Assembly: GCA_949825065.1 (NCBI GenBank)
Contig: OX463863.1
Coordinates: 17,283,240-17,347,239 of the forward strand
DNA from: Odontocerum albicorne
Lineage: Eukaryota > Arthropoda > Insecta > Trichoptera > Odontoceridae
Reading direction: 5' to 3'
Length of the DNA: 64,000 nt
Part shown: positions 24,251-36,528 of the stretch, piece by piece
Position numbering within the stretch: the first letter of the stretch is position 1
Layout: every line of letters begins with the position of its first letter
Notes under the pieces: generated by a model
Told to the model about the DNA's origin: nothing
What the model saw: the letters and a program-made list of their open reading frames with translations, nothing else
Database searches by the model: none
Program-made: the position numbers and the translations under genes

Positions 24251-24951
24251 GACGAGTGTGTTATTTATGTTAAATTGAACTGTCAATTAGGTATTAATTG
24301 TATGTGATTTATTTTGTCGGTATTTTTTCCCCGTTTTTGAGAGTTGATTATGGTATTGATTTAGTGGTTCATTCTGACCGCTTCACTGTGATTGCTTGTA
24401 TCAGTGTGCACTGCTTGATAAAGTGACATTTTGTGTTTTACGAAGCCATATTTTTCATCTGCTGGGGTAGCGATCACGGTAACATCAGTACAATTGAGGT
24501 TTTACACCTTTTCCATTAACTATATAGATTAGTTTTCACTATTTCAAGCTTTTTGGTTTAAACTTGACTTAACTTTTGATGAAAAATTACATTTTGATGC
24601 CATTTAAAATGTTGTGTTTCATCCATTCAAAACGTAATGCTCTGTACAACTCAAACAATAAAGCATTTTCTCAAACATTTTATATTTAAAATTAATTGAT
24701 ATGCGAAAGTATCATATTCAGTTTTAGATGTAGTGTAATGCATGTGTCCAATGTTCATATAACATCATAAATATTTTAAGAAGAACTCCCAAAAGTAAAT
24801 CTACACACACCACTGACAAAGAAGATGGTCATGTCCAGAAAGTTATCTTTTAAGAATATCTGGAACTGAATGTAGTTTTATGCTTCTCTACGTGAAACAG
24901 TTGAACATTTTAACTCAATGTTTGAATATTTCTAATGATTCCAGGTCATAG
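24251..24951 (+). promoter_or_regulatory. Conserved 5' flank of gene C
   Basis: Aligned with the flanks of B, D and E. Landmarks are CACTGTGATTGCTTGTATCA, GGGGTAGCGATCACGG, and CCACTGACAAAGAAGATGGT just before exon 1. An AG at 24943-24944 directly upstream of the ATG context could be an acceptor from a noncoding exon. Promoter function is inferred from position only. Confidence 0.45.
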
Positions 24952-27900
24952 ATGGATCCTCAGCTACACAAAAGGAGCGCAGAAGTAATGGTGAAAGAAG
25001 AAAAGGCAGAAGATGGGGATACTGCAGCAATGTTCCCCCAGTATATCAGTATACATGAGGCAGATATCAAGCAGGAATGTGCACAAGATATCAGCGCAGG
25101 TACCAGACATGATGATGATAATCCCACAGACCCAAGCACACTTATATCGTTAAAATAAAATAAATATGAGAGATATGACAAACATTCAACAGGTACACAC
25201 CACATATTCCATACCAGGCATGGAAAAGGTGGTGTGTACCTGTAGGCCAGAATGTTTGTCATTTATATTTTTGTTTTGAAAAATATTTAATAAGTAAAAG
25301 TAACTGAATAATTAAAAAGTGGATTAATCACGGAACGTTGACGTCCTGTTATGTGTAATGCCTCTTTATGATCGAATAATCCGACCATTTTTTATTATCT
25401 CGAAATAAAAAATCCAGAGTTATCACCACACTAAGTAATATTAAATATGTAACACAATGTCCACATTATCTTTTGTTCTTTATATAAAATCATATAAAAA
25501 AATATTGCAATCTATAATTAATAAAATATGAGAAATCCACTTTAAAAAACTATTGACACGCCAACAAGCAACATGTAATTATTGTCAAACGGATCACTTT
25601 AGAAAAATGACAATATATCAATTTTTGTTTGATTACTTCAGTAGATTTGATCTTGTATGCTTTTTTCGTAGATGTTATGGCCCAGCCTTCTTGTGATACA
25701 TTCAGTAAAGAAGTGACCTCAGAAATGAGTTTACTGAAGCAATCCCACGATTTTGAATTGGAAGGTTGTTCAGACTTTTTAATAAAACAAGAAAATGTAG
25801 AAGATACTGCGCCAGTATTACCTGATTTTGCTATTGACATACATGAAACAGATATAAAAAAGGAATGTGATCGGGTCAGTAACACAGAGACTGTCGATGT
25901 TTGTGACACGGATGCAATAAAAAGTAAGTGTAAATATTTGGATTGTATTCTGAATAAGTTTTCACTTTTTCATTAAATTATCAACAACATAATCCTTCTT
26001 ATTGTGATTTGCAATAGGATTCAAGTTAGGTCTTAACACAAATCTCTCTCTCCCTGGCTCCATCCCAACTCATTGTCTGCGAAGACTGTTGGGGTCAGCT
26101 CTCCTCGTCCTCAGGTTGTATGCTCTTCTGTCCCGTACTATGTCCCCCAGGCCGTGCCTCTGCATCAGGTTATCTCTTTGCACCACCCATGAATTCCTTG
26201 GTCTTCCTCTGGTTGTTATTCGAGGAAGATCCATGGAGATTGCCTGGTTCACAATGTGATTGGGTGCTCTGCGTCCAACGTGCCCATACCATCTCAATCG
26301 CCTCTCCTCCATCTTGCTGTTGATGTCTGTAACACCCAGGCTTCCACGAATGTGTGAGCTTCTTATTTTGTCTCTTAGGGACACACCTGCTGACCATCTT
26401 AGCATGCGCATTTCAGCAGTTTCTAGTTGCCTAGAGTAAGAGGTATACATCGTCCAGCATTCGGAGCCATAGAGGAGTGCGGGTCTGACAATTGTTTGGT
26501 ATACTTTTCCTTTTAACTTTACTGGCATTTTCGGATCACATAGAACTCCTGTCATTGATCTAAACTTCATCCATCCCACACTAATTCTATGTGTTATATC
26601 TGCTGCACATCCTCCATCGCTATGGATGAGTGACCCAAGATACTTAAAGGAGTCACAATTTGGTAATGTTTCTCCATCCATTTGCATTACGGGAGTGACA
26701 GCATTTGTGTTCTCGAATGGTAGGTACAGATACTCTGTTTTCTTTCTGCTCAGTCTCAATCCATTGTCCTCCAAGATTCTTCTCCATCTTTCCAGACTAT
26801 TTTGCAGGTCTTCGTGTTTTTCACTTATTAATACGATATCGTCTGCAAATAGTAGGATCTTTAGGAGACTGTTCATTTCCTGGTTAGTTAAATAGTCCAT
26901 GACTAAGATGAACAGTAGCGGACTGAGTACCGATCCTTGATGTACCCCCACCTTTACAGGAAATTCTGGTGAAGTTCCTGAAGTGCACTCACTTGCGTTG
27001 TCACGTTATCGTACATGTCCTGGATGGCAAGTACATACTTCTCTGGTACACTGTGGGCTCTAAGTGCTGCCCAAATTAGGCTTCTAGGGACCCTGTCAAA
27101 TGCCTTTTCAAGATCGATGAAGACCATATGAAGATCTTTCTTGGCATCACGGTGTTTTTCGACAAGGAGTCTAACGGTTTGAATGGCGTCTACTGTTGAC
27201 TTTCCCGATACGAAGCCACACTGGTTGTCATGTATTTTCACCAAATTCCTGATTCTCGAGTTTACAATTCGCTCATAGATTTTCATAGTGTGGGATATTA
27301 GCTTGATGCCTCTATAGTTGTCGCATTTCCTGGAGTCTCCTTTGTTTTTGTAGAAGGGAAGGAGAAAGCTTCTTCGGAATTCATCTGGCATTGAGGCTCC
27401 GGCTAATATTTTATTAAAGAGCTTACACAGCCAATTCTGTCCCCATTCACCACATTCTTTCCAAAATTCAGTTGGTATATTGTCTGGTCCTACTGCTCTT
27501 TTTGTTTTCATTTGACATATGGCCAACCCCACTTCTGCAGGAGTAATATCTACAATTGGCCCAAAGATTTGTAGTTCTGAAGGATATGAGGTTCTCGGAA
27601 ATTCTTCATTCAGTAGTTCTGAGTAGTAGTCTTTCCATCTTTCTCATATTTTACTTTCTTTAGTGATTAGCTTGCCTTCATTATCCTCTATGTACTTAGG
27701 AGTTCTGATTGATTTAGCCCTCTCTTTTCTTTGTGCCGCAATTTTATATATTTTCTGAGCTCCTTGTTGTGTTTCCAGTTCTTCGTATATGTCTTTCATC
27801 GCCTCATGTTGGGCAGAGGCTACTAGTTTTTTTGCTTTTCTTTTGGCTTCCCTATATAATAGAAGGAGGCTTTCTTTCTCTGTTTCATTTTCACAGTTAG

Positions 27901-30375
27901 ACCAGTTCTTAAAAGCGATCTTTTTCTCCTTAATACCCCTTTGTACATCATCCGACCACCACCAGGACTCTTTTTTAGTTTTTAGTTTACCTTTTGAAAC
28001 TCCAAGATGTTGCTTAGCATATTGTATGCATATCTGTGACAATGCCTCCCACATTTCATTTGGGTTAAGTACGTCGGAATTTTGCACATTTTCAATCATC
28101 CAACTTTTCATTTTAGATTTTAGTTGTTTGCCTTTTTCCTTTGAGATGTTGAACCATTTAACTTTTGGTATCGGTTTAAGTTGGTCTTTGGGCAACGTAA
28201 GCTTTGGCACAAGTAGTTCAAGCAACACTAGGCGATGCTGGGTTGCCAGGGGCTCTCCAGGGATGACTTTGCAGTCTCTACACATTTTCCGCATTTCTTT
28301 GCTACACAGCCAATAATCTATTTGTGTTGCTGCATTTCCGCTTTTGTAGGTTATAAGGTGTTCGAACTTTTTACGGAAATATGTGTTAGCAATCGTTAAG
28401 CCATATGCCTCTGTGAAAGTCCGCAGCTCGTCCCCCTGTTGGTTACGCGTCCCATACCCAAACCCACCATGGATTGCTTCGTGACCGGTATTTGATATTC
28501 CTACGTGCCCATTCATGTCTGCGCCCATAAGAATAGTTTCACTTTCGGGTATGTTTTGAATCAATTGTTCCAGCTTTTCCCAGAATGAATTTCTTTCTTC
28601 CGCATCGCATCCCATTTGTGGAGCATAAGCACAAATGATATTGTATTGTATATGGCGTTACAAACTACGAGTTTTATCGTAATGATCCTATCATTCACTG
28701 CTACGATCTTTATCACATTGTCATGGAACCTTTGGTGTAATACTATAGCCACACCATTTCTGGAGTTATTTTCCCCATAGAAATATAATTTATATTCATT
28801 ATTCTGTGTTTCTAGATAGCGGCATTTATCAATGTTTGTATTCTTCCATTTAGTTTCCTGGATGCATGCAATATCTATTTTGCGTCTTCTCATAACCTCC
28901 GCAAGTTCTTTACTCTTTCCTGTCAACGTTCCCAGGTTCCAAGTCGCGGCCCTTAGCTTTTCAAACCTTTTTCTTGGACGAATTTGTTTCCTCTGCTTTA
29001 TTTTGCTTGCCCCTGGAATCCTGCAAGCTGGCTCTGACATGATGTCAGTCTCTGGATCACCGAGGGGAGAATCACCCTCGCTGCCAGACAGGGTAGTGCA
29101 TCTTTGCTCGTGTTTTTCCATAAAGCTTCGGTTTGTTTGACTGGGGTTTTTTACACAAATAATAAACTTAAAATGATTTTTTCATCCCCGTCAATTTTTT
29201 TCTTAGTTAACAAATCAATACAAGTGATCTCTTGTATAAATCGAAGAACATTTGAGAAATGCTTAGTTACAAAAAGATAATCGATCTTTCTTTCAAACCC
29301 GTCAATATTTTTTCTTGATTTTCACATGTTTTTAGGTTCAGGTGATGTGAGTAACCAATTCAGTAAAAAAAAATGCAGTGAAAATATTTTTCATTGCAAT
29401 TCTCACGAAATAATTCATACTGGAGAGAAGCCTTACAAATGTGGACATTGTGATAAGACATTCGCAAAAAGAAAGAAATTTAAATCTCATGAAAGGATTC
29501 ATTCTGGGGAGAAGCATTACAGCTGTGGACAGTGTGATCAGATATTCTCACACAAAGGTAATTATATACGTCATGAAAGGATTCATAGGGGAGAGAAGCC
29601 TTATAAATGTGGAAAATGTGGTGAGAGATTTGCACAAAAAAGTCATTTTAATTCCCATAAAAGAATTCATACTGGAGAGAAGGCTTACAGCTGTAGACAA
29701 TGTGGTAAGACATTCGCACGTAAAAGTAATTTAAAGCTTCATGAAAGTATTCATAGTGGAGAGAAGCCTTACAGCTGTGGGCAATGTAATAATAGATTCT
29801 CACGTAAAAGTAATTTAAATTCTCATGAAAGGAATCACAGTGGAGAGAAACCTTACAGCTGTGAACACTGTGATAAGACATTCTCACAAAAAAGCTATTT
29901 AAAATCTCATGAAAGAATTCATATTGGAGAGAAACCTTTCAGCTGTGGACAATGTGATAAGCTATTCTTCCATAAAAGTGGTTTGAATTTTCATGAAAAA
30001 ATTCATAGTGAAGAGAACCTTTACAGCTGTGGACAATGTGATAAGGTGTTCTCAGTCAAATATTATTTAAAATGTCATGAAAAAATTCATACTAGAGAGA
30101 AGCCTTACAGCTGTGGACAATGTGATAAGACATTCTCACAAAAAAGTTTTTTAAAACGTCATGAAATAACTCATACTGGAGAGAAACCTTACAGCTGTGG
30201 ACAATGTGATAATAGATTCTCACGTAAAAGTAATTTAAATTCTCATGAAAAGATTCACAGTGGAGCGAAACCTTACAGCTGTGGACAATGTGATAAGACA
30301 TTCTCACAAAAAAGTTATTTAAAATCTCATGAAAGAATTCATATCGGAGAGAGACCTTACAACTGTAGACAATGA
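24952..30375 (+). CDS. C2H2 zinc-finger protein, gene C (3 exons, 11 fingers)
   Basis: Exons 24952-25099, 25672-25923 and 29336-30375, phase 1 throughout, 479 codons plus stop. Exon 1 starts MDPQLHKRSAEVMVKEEKAE. Exon 2 carries MAQPSCDTFSKEVTSEM and FLIKQENVE...IKKEC. Exon 3 carries 11 tandem fingers (first YKCGHCDKTF, last YSCGQCDKTFSQKSYLKSHERIH) with TGEKP/SGEKP linkers, and then stops where the second Cys codon of finger 12 has become TGA. Further fingers downstream are decayed, so the array was shortened by this nonsense change. Intron 2 is expanded to 3.4 kb by a whole RTE-like LINE in antisense. A nuclear DNA-binding regulator by family; target unknown. Expression is not shown. Confidence 0.82.
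25175..25262. repeat. Intron-1 hairpin, copy C
   Basis: Perfect inner arms CAGGTACACACCAC and complement, with outer arms ATGACAAACATTC and complement, lying 75 bp after the exon 1 donor. Confidence 0.88.
26044..29152 (-). mobile_element. RTE-like LINE, near full length
   Basis: A 3.1-kb non-LTR element in intron 2 of gene C, flanked by the 8-bp duplication ACACAAAT at 26036-26043 and 29153-29160. The empty site is intact in copies D and E. One ORF spans an APE-type endonuclease (start MEKHEQRC; RAATWNLGTLTGKS, CIQETKW, GHVG motifs), a linker, and a reverse transcriptase (RAVGPDNIPTEFWK, LEKAFDRVPR, VHQGSVLSPLLF, FADDIVLI), ending in a basic tail. Three lesions break it: a frameshift near 28645, TGA at 27644-27646, and a frameshift near 26955. 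There is no poly(A) tail. A short sibling lies at 58701-59000. Confidence 0.9.
26070..29121 (-). pseudogene. LINE endonuclease-reverse transcriptase ORF (three lesions)
   Basis: Reading pieces are 29121-28561 (endonuclease N-terminal half), 28615-27644 (endonuclease C-terminal half plus linker), 27532-26954 (RT fingers and palm to LQELHQNFL) and 26951-26070 (RT palm with FADD, thumb, and tail ADPNSLRRQ). The middle two share a frame and are separated only by the TGA. The ORF would be about 1,010 residues if whole, the normal size for this type. Enzymes of this family nick DNA and copy element RNA at the nick. Confidence 0.88.
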
Positions 30376-30870
30376 GATAAGACATTCTTACATAAAAGTG
30401 GTTTTAATGTTCATGAAAGAATTCATAGTGAACAATGTGATTAGACGTTCTCAGTCAAAAATTATTTGAAATTATATGAATGGATTAATACTGGAGAAAA
30501 GCCTTTCAGTTGGGGACAATGTGATAAGACATTCTCACAAAAACGTTATTTAAATTCTTATGAAAGGATTTACAGTGGATAGAAACCTTACAGCTGTAAA
30601 AATTGTGCAAAAACATTGTTTTATCATAGGAGTTTAATACGCCATTTAAGGATTCATCGTGAATAGATGCTGTGAAAATTGGGAGAAGACATTCTCTGAT
30701 AATAGAAGTTTAATATACAATCCAAGGAATTATAGTAGAGAGAAGCATTACAATTGTGAAAAATGTGGTAAGACATTCTCACAAAAGGGTCATTTAAAAT
30801 GTTTTTAAGAGATTCATAGGGGAGAGAAGCTGTAGAATTGCTATAATTGTGAAAAGACTTTATCAGCTAA
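30376..30870 (+). pseudogene. Decayed fingers downstream of gene C stop
   Basis: Continuous finger-like translation with frameshifts and stops: one finger immediately after the TGA reads DKTFLHKSGFNVHERIHS, and later ones show GEKPFS and [11 protein letters not shown]. Truncated at about 30872, where unrelated sequence begins. Confidence 0.8.
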
Positions 30871-31220
30871 AGGTACAGTTTGTTGACTTACGACCGCACT
30901 CGGTTGCGATAAACAGGTCATAAGTAGATCTGCTCGTAAGTCGGCTAATGCAATAATTTCCGTACATATGTAAATTATAGTGTGTGAGGATATTATAAGA
31001 CTGTCACTGTCATTTATCGGGTTTCTCTATGGTTTCTTTTTTTTATTATTTTTTGAGTTTGTCTTTGTTTTCTTTATCATATCATATCAGCATGCAGCTG
31101 ATTTTCCAATATCTTCACGTATTGCTTTGTTTTTTATTTTTACATTTGTTAGGATTAAGTTAAAAATTATGCTTCAGTAAAATTGGTTAAATATTATATT
31201 AAGAAAATACAAAATACAGG
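30871..31220. other. Probable DNA-transposon remnant and AT-rich spacer
   Basis: Starts ACAGTTTGTTGACTTACGAC and has CGTAAGTCGGC about 75 bp on, an imperfect fold-back reminiscent of pogo/Tigger-type termini. The remainder is AT-rich noncoding sequence. Confidence 0.35.
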
Positions 31221-31229
31221 TGTTTGTTG

Positions 31230-32692
31230 TACATATGTTTCGACAAAATTTTTATGACTCTGAATTCGGACAATCTTAGGCTACGCAACAAAAATGTTTT
31301 AATTATAGGAGATTTTAATTTGAATAAAGAATCCACGGAAGTATTGTTGGATTATGACTGTTTTCTTCAGTCCAACAATCTTGTCCAATACAATCACATA
31401 AATAACGAATACGGCAATATGCTGGACCTAGTATTAAGCAATACCAACTGCAAGGTGGACAGATCGTTGGAATGCTTTGTAAAGGAAGATAGACATCATC
31501 CGACACTCTCCGTGGAGATCCAGGTGAGATGTGTGGGCCGAGGGAGGGGCCGTAAGTATTGCCTTTCGCCACCCAGGACTCCTCCCCCCTCCCCATGCGA
31601 CTCCTGCCCTACATATAACTACTATAAGGCAAATTTTTTACTCTTAAAGAACATTTTACTACATTTCGATTGGAACACCCTGTATATTATAGATAATATT
31701 GACGAAGCTGTAGAGTACTTCTATTGTGTCATTTACAGAACACTAGATATCTGCGTCCCACAGAAACTTAATCTACCAAATTTGCCCAACTATCCAGTTT
31801 GGTTCAATGTCGATATAATCCGAGATCTCAAAAATAAATATAAACTTCATAACAATTATCTTCAAAGCAGAAACCAGGCTGATTACTTAGAATACTCGAG
31901 GCTGAGAGACAAATTAAAAACTCAAATAAAACAATCGCGCCATGAGTATTTAGCCAAGATAGAGACCGACATCCGAGGAAACCCTTAGAATCTTTGGAAT
32001 CATGTAAAAAATAGAAAAACGAATAAAACTAGCTTCAAATCTATTAACCTGGGAGACAGTATAATCGAAGACCCCCAAAAGATTGCAGAAAACTTTGCAC
32101 AATATTTTCAATCAGTGTACCTAGATTCAGCGGCCAAATATGACATAAAAAATATATTAAACAGTTCGTCAGACAGCAGAAGTATATCGCTCCATTTCAT
32201 TTCTAAGGAAGAAGTGTTGAAAAGCATAAACTCCTTGCAAACCGACAAAGCAATCGGACCAGATGGGTTATCAGCCGACATTTTCAAAGTCTATGCGAAT
32301 AAGTGTGTGATCCCATCTGCTACATATTTAACTTGAGCATAAATACCAATACATTTCCCGTAAGCTGGAAGACAACCAGGGTCTGTCCTATCTTCAAATC
32401 GGGAGACCCGTTAGACTCTCATAATTACAGACCTGTAGCTGTTCTCTGGTTGCTTCCAAAAATTTTCGAAACTGTACTGTGCAACCAATTAACCCACCAA
32501 GTAGCAACAAGACTTATTGGAAACCAGCATGGTTTTTTGCCAAAACGATCGACTGTTACTTACCTTCTCTCTCTCACACAACAGATTGCGTCAAACTTAG
32601 ATGAACTTTCACAAACGGACGTAATATATACAGACTTCCAGAAAGCTTTCAACAAAGTTGATCACGATATATTACTTAAGAAATTACGATAG
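31230..32692 (+). pseudogene. LINE fragment: endonuclease end plus reverse transcriptase start
   Basis: 31250-31985 encodes the end of an APE-type endonuclease (VLIIGDFNLN, NMLDLVLSN, EDRHHPTLSVEIQ) and the linker (QSRHEYLAKIE). After one in-frame TAG at 31986-31988 the same frame continues (NLWNHVKNRKT...SINSLQTDKAIGPDGLSADIFK). A frameshift near 32310 leads to WKTTRVCPIFKSGDP, NYRPVAVL, NQHGFLPKRST and YTDFQKAFNKVDHDILLKKLR, where it is truncated before the FADD box. It is similar in style to the LINE at 780-2400. Confidence 0.8.
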
Positions 32693-34019
32693 ATTGGGCA
32701 AAAATAGTTTGAGAATTGGTGGTGCAGATATTATCTGCAAAGTTCAGGTGTAGGAGGAGCTTCTGCATAAGGTGAAAGTCTAGGGATGGTTCTCGCCAGC
32801 TACAATATTTTTCACTTCATTGTATTTGAATAATTTTGACATTCATTGAACAGCACTCATGAAACATAATGAAATATTAGATATTCATTATTTTTATACA
32901 TTTTTATTTCAAAAATATAAGTTCACTAAACATACTTGGGCCTGTGGGATTATCACCAAGTTTCTTTCTTAATCTAAACAATAGTAAATGTGACTCGGTT
33001 GCAAAAGTTTTGGAGTCCAAATTATTCCGAAATTTCTTACGATTAATTTATTTGTTAAATTTTTGATAATCTAATTCCATAGCATTCCTTATTTTCTTCT
33101 TGAATAGTGTCATAAACTCCTATTTATAAAGAAGTATAAATCTTTCCTCTGGTACTCTCCAATATCGAGTGTTGCCCTTTGAGAAAAACACATGGTTTTC
33201 AAATTGGTTACATCGCAGATTGTGTACTTTATCCTACTTACGAAGAACATTTAGTTCTCTTCATTTATGATGTTAAAAGGACACATTATCTTTATTGTTT
33301 TTCGAGACTGAGAATTTTAATCTATTATTGCATATTGAAACAAATAATTTTGAATGAAAACTTATTTTATATTTTTGTGTTCACCACAGGTTTATATTAG
33401 GTTCACACCTTTCACAGATTTCATCTTGACAATTTGGAAATTCTCGAGATTAAAAAATCTATAAAATTAAGTCTAAATATCATCAATAACCAGACCAATT
33501 TTCATAATAGCCCCCTGCTTAATATGTTTCTAATTAAAAATCCTCCCCTGCCTTAAAGATTCACTTTCACATATTTTTCCCCCGCCCCATTCACCATTGT
33601 ATTACATCTCTCCCCACTTCACTCCCCTACCTCACCTCTTTTATATTAGGTTATTTACAATTGTACAGAATATATTTTGGCAAACTAGTTTTGAACCTAA
33701 ATTAAACCTGTGGTGAACACAACACATATAAAATAAGTTTTTTATTTTACTTATTTTTTCCTTTTATGTAAAAAATGGCTCCACAAAGTAAAACTATAGT
33801 CTTTTCGAAGATTCAAGAAATTGTGAATGTTTCACGAATGTGTAGATTCCTAAGATATCTAATTTATAGCAAATTGTTTATTGTCAGAATATTTTTAAAA
33901 TAAATTCTTTAAAAAAAGTTTAAGAATTTTCCTTTCCTAATGTTTTTTTGCATACCATATATGAGGAGAGGTCAATAAATTCACAGAATGAAGGCGAAGT
34001 ATATATTTTTCTTTTCAAT
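32693..34019 (+). other. 3' flank of zinc-finger unit C, with a MITE
   Basis: Homologous to 44750-45950 (unit D), to 54960-55190 (unit E, left part) and to 6061-6749 in reverse. Shared landmarks include TTGGGCAAAAATAGTT, GTGCAGATATTATCTGCAAA, CTCGGTTGCAAAAG and CGAGTGTTGCCC. It is interrupted by a fold-back element at 33365-33733. No coding potential. Confidence 0.6.
33365..33733. mobile_element. Fold-back MITE, about 370 bp
   Basis: Inverted arms of about 38 bp: GTGTTCACCACAGGTTTA followed by TATTAGGTTC on the left, and GAACCTAAATTAAACC then TGTGGTGAACAC on the right. The homologous positions of the other zinc-finger units lack it. C-rich interior; no open frame. Confidence 0.65.
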
Positions 34020-34500
34020 ATATTCACCATTAACTTGAACACATTTTTCAATAAGCTTATACTATATATACCCGAGACAAAAAATATTTGCTTTTGCCTT
34101 CAAAATAAGTTAAAAATGCACTTTTAACTTCATCATCTGTAAATTTCTTCCCTCAAAGTTCTTTTGTCATATTTTGAAACAAGTAATAGTCAGACGGAGC
34201 CAGGTCTGAGCTGTAGGAAGGCTGATTGAATGTTTGTATGCCTCAGTTGTGAAGAGTAGCCAATGCAGAATTGCTTTTGTGCACAGGTGCATTGTCACGC
34301 AAGAGCAGCACAGCACCCCTTTTGTCCATTTCCCTCTCCTTTTCTCCTTCGCAGCTTCTTTTAACTCCATCAGCAGACCAGAGTATTAATCTTTAGTTAT
34401 TGTGATTCCCTTATCTTTTAATCTATCAGCAGTATGCTTTCTGCATCCCAAAAAATTGTATCCATAATTTTTTCAGCCGATGGCGACACTTAGACGCCAC
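34020..34500 (-). pseudogene. Degenerate mariner transposase fragment 2
   Basis: Minus-strand remnant with ELKEAAKEKRRGKWTKGVL and, in other frames, GKKFTDDEVKSAFL-like and FPNMTKEL-like pieces. Same insertion as fragments 1 and 3, in the same place of the duplicated unit. Confidence 0.75.
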
Positions 34501-35160
34501 TCTAAAGATATTTTCCTTGACAATGTTCTGTACAAATCAAACTAAAATATGTTTTCTGGAATATTTTTTATTTAAAATCAATAGTTCTGAGTTGAGATCA
34601 AAACTAGACAACTCCAGCGATACTTTAAAATTCAAAATAATCAAGTCCACAAGAACCAATCAGAACGTGGTGGTATGTTCCATATGGCTGTCGAGATGCA
34701 ACTTTTTCAGAGTAGTTTGTGTTTTTGATGATTTAGTAATATTTTTGATTGCAGAAGCTAGGAGAGAAATTTGCATAAAATGGGAAAATAAGAAACAGAA
34801 AAAAGCATGTTACCAGAAAATGTATCATATGTAAGGCCTTAACAAGGAGTGTGTGTGGGAATGCAGGATATGTCAGGTCTCCCTACATAATGTAGATTTC
34901 TTGATTGATTTCCATTATAAAAATGATTTTTCCGAACAATAGTGTTTTTTAAATTTTATTGTGTATTTTTTTCATATACGAAGGAAAAAAATTATTATTC
35001 AATTTTAATTATTACTTTATTTTTGCCTGCTTCACAGACAAGTCAAATAAAATATTTTTTTGAATCTCATATAAACATATGAATTCAGCTTATTATTGTT
35101 AAAAAAGTAAGTCTTTGTTTTATGTACTTAAATCAGACTCCTGTGTGATTTCTTATTTCA
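34501..35160 (+). other. Unit flank shared with 46960-47480
   Basis: Contains the TGTTCTGTACAAATCAA and GTTACCAGAAAATGTATCAT blocks that recur at 46970-47340 next to the other Penelope-like element. It is probably the degraded 5' part of that element or its common target. No clear coding sequence. Confidence 0.45.
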
Positions 35161-35164
35161 TCAC

Positions 35165-35325
35165 TTGACACTGGCGTATACTCCTTCATATATAGGAGTT
35201 CACGGCCATTATTCAAAGAGAGAGAGAGAGAGATTTCTTATTCGGCGTATACTCCTTCATATATATATATATATATATATATAGGAGTTCAAGGTCATTA
35301 TTCAAAGAGAGAGAGAGAGAGAGAT
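35165..35325 (+). repeat. Two dispersed GTATACTCC hairpin units in tandem
   Basis: Two units with GGCGTATACTCCTTCATATA. The second is expanded by (AT)n, and both end in GGCC/GGTC ATTATTCAAAG followed by GA dinucleotides and ATTTCTTATT. Confidence 0.8.
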
Positions 35326-35676
35326 TTCTTATTAAATTGTTAAAGCATGATGTCATTTGACCACAGATACAGACAAAAACATGTTAGGCACCAACCTATA
35401 AAATATGTAAGTTTGTCTACGAAAAATTTAATAATCCAATTAATTTTAAAGCTGAACACTCAATCAAAAACTCCTTGGAATTGATTGAAAAACTAAAAAA
35501 CATAGAAATACCTCATAATGCTAAACAATATAGTATCTCTTGATGTCACTAATCTCTATCCAAGTATACCAGGATGGAGATCTTTAGAGCGAGCAAAAAA
35601 ATATTTTACAATAGTAAGGACTCTGTTCAAAATTCGGAATTCATTTGACTAATGGACATATACATTAAACAAAATT

Positions 35677-35820
35677 CTGTACCCTAGAGGATAAACCACG
35701 GGAGTCACATTTTACCCCAGAGTATAAACGACGTTGCATCATACAATTTATGTATGACACAAATGACGTTTATTCGCTAGGGTGCAAAGTGACTTCCGTG
35801 GTTTATCCTCTTGGGTACAG
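35677..35820. mobile_element. Palindromic MITE (144 bp) in the PLE
   Basis: Inverted ends CTGTACCCTAGAGGATAAAC and its near-perfect complement, flanked by AATT on both sides (35673-35676 and 35821-35824). Removing it rejoins the PLE coding frame across KQNYFNFN. One end of a related element occurs at 47996-48014. Confidence 0.8.
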
Positions 35821-36528
35821 AATTATTTCAATTTCAACAATACAAGATATAAACAAACAAATGGTTTAGCTATTGCCTCACCGTTGTCTCCACTCCTCAG
35901 TGAAGTATTTATGGACTATTTTAAAAGATGTATTTATAGGAGCAAGTTTAAATCAATTAAAAATGTTTTGTGCAGGTTTGGGTATGCAGATGTTTTTTTT
36001 TTGTTTGGACGGGTACTGATAGACAATTACACCAATTTATAAAATATTTAAATTCTATCGAGTTTTATAAAATTCACACTAGAAACAGAACATTATGGAA
36101 AATTTAATTTCATGGACCTACCATTATTTCGCAAAAATGATACATTTGACTTTGACATATAAAGAAAAGACGCTTCAGACTCTATAACTCCAGCAACTTC
36201 CAACCATCCTAATAACCATAAATTCGCCGCCTTTAACTGTATGCTTCATAAATTGCTCAGTGTCCCATAAACGGATGACAATTTTAAAAAGGAATTAAAC
36301 GAACCTTTATGTGTTGACCGTGATAATTTCTATATAAGAAAGACAGGAAGATTTCGTGAAAACAAATCCGCCTTAACAAACCCTATAATTTATTCTGAAA
36401 TGGCTAATCATTTTCACCATTAAAATCATACGTTTTCTATCGATGATGCCAAATTGTTACATATTAATAGTAACGAAAGTACATTGGACTGATTAGAGGT
36501 TCTAAAAATTTCTAAGTCAGAATTTTTG

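Noticed and set aside
27789..28316. 175-codon plus-strand frame within the RTE-like LINE
   Set aside because: Antisense shadow of the endonuclease/linker coding sequence.
31315..31596. Minus-strand 93-codon frame
   Set aside because: Antisense shadow of the LINE endonuclease end.
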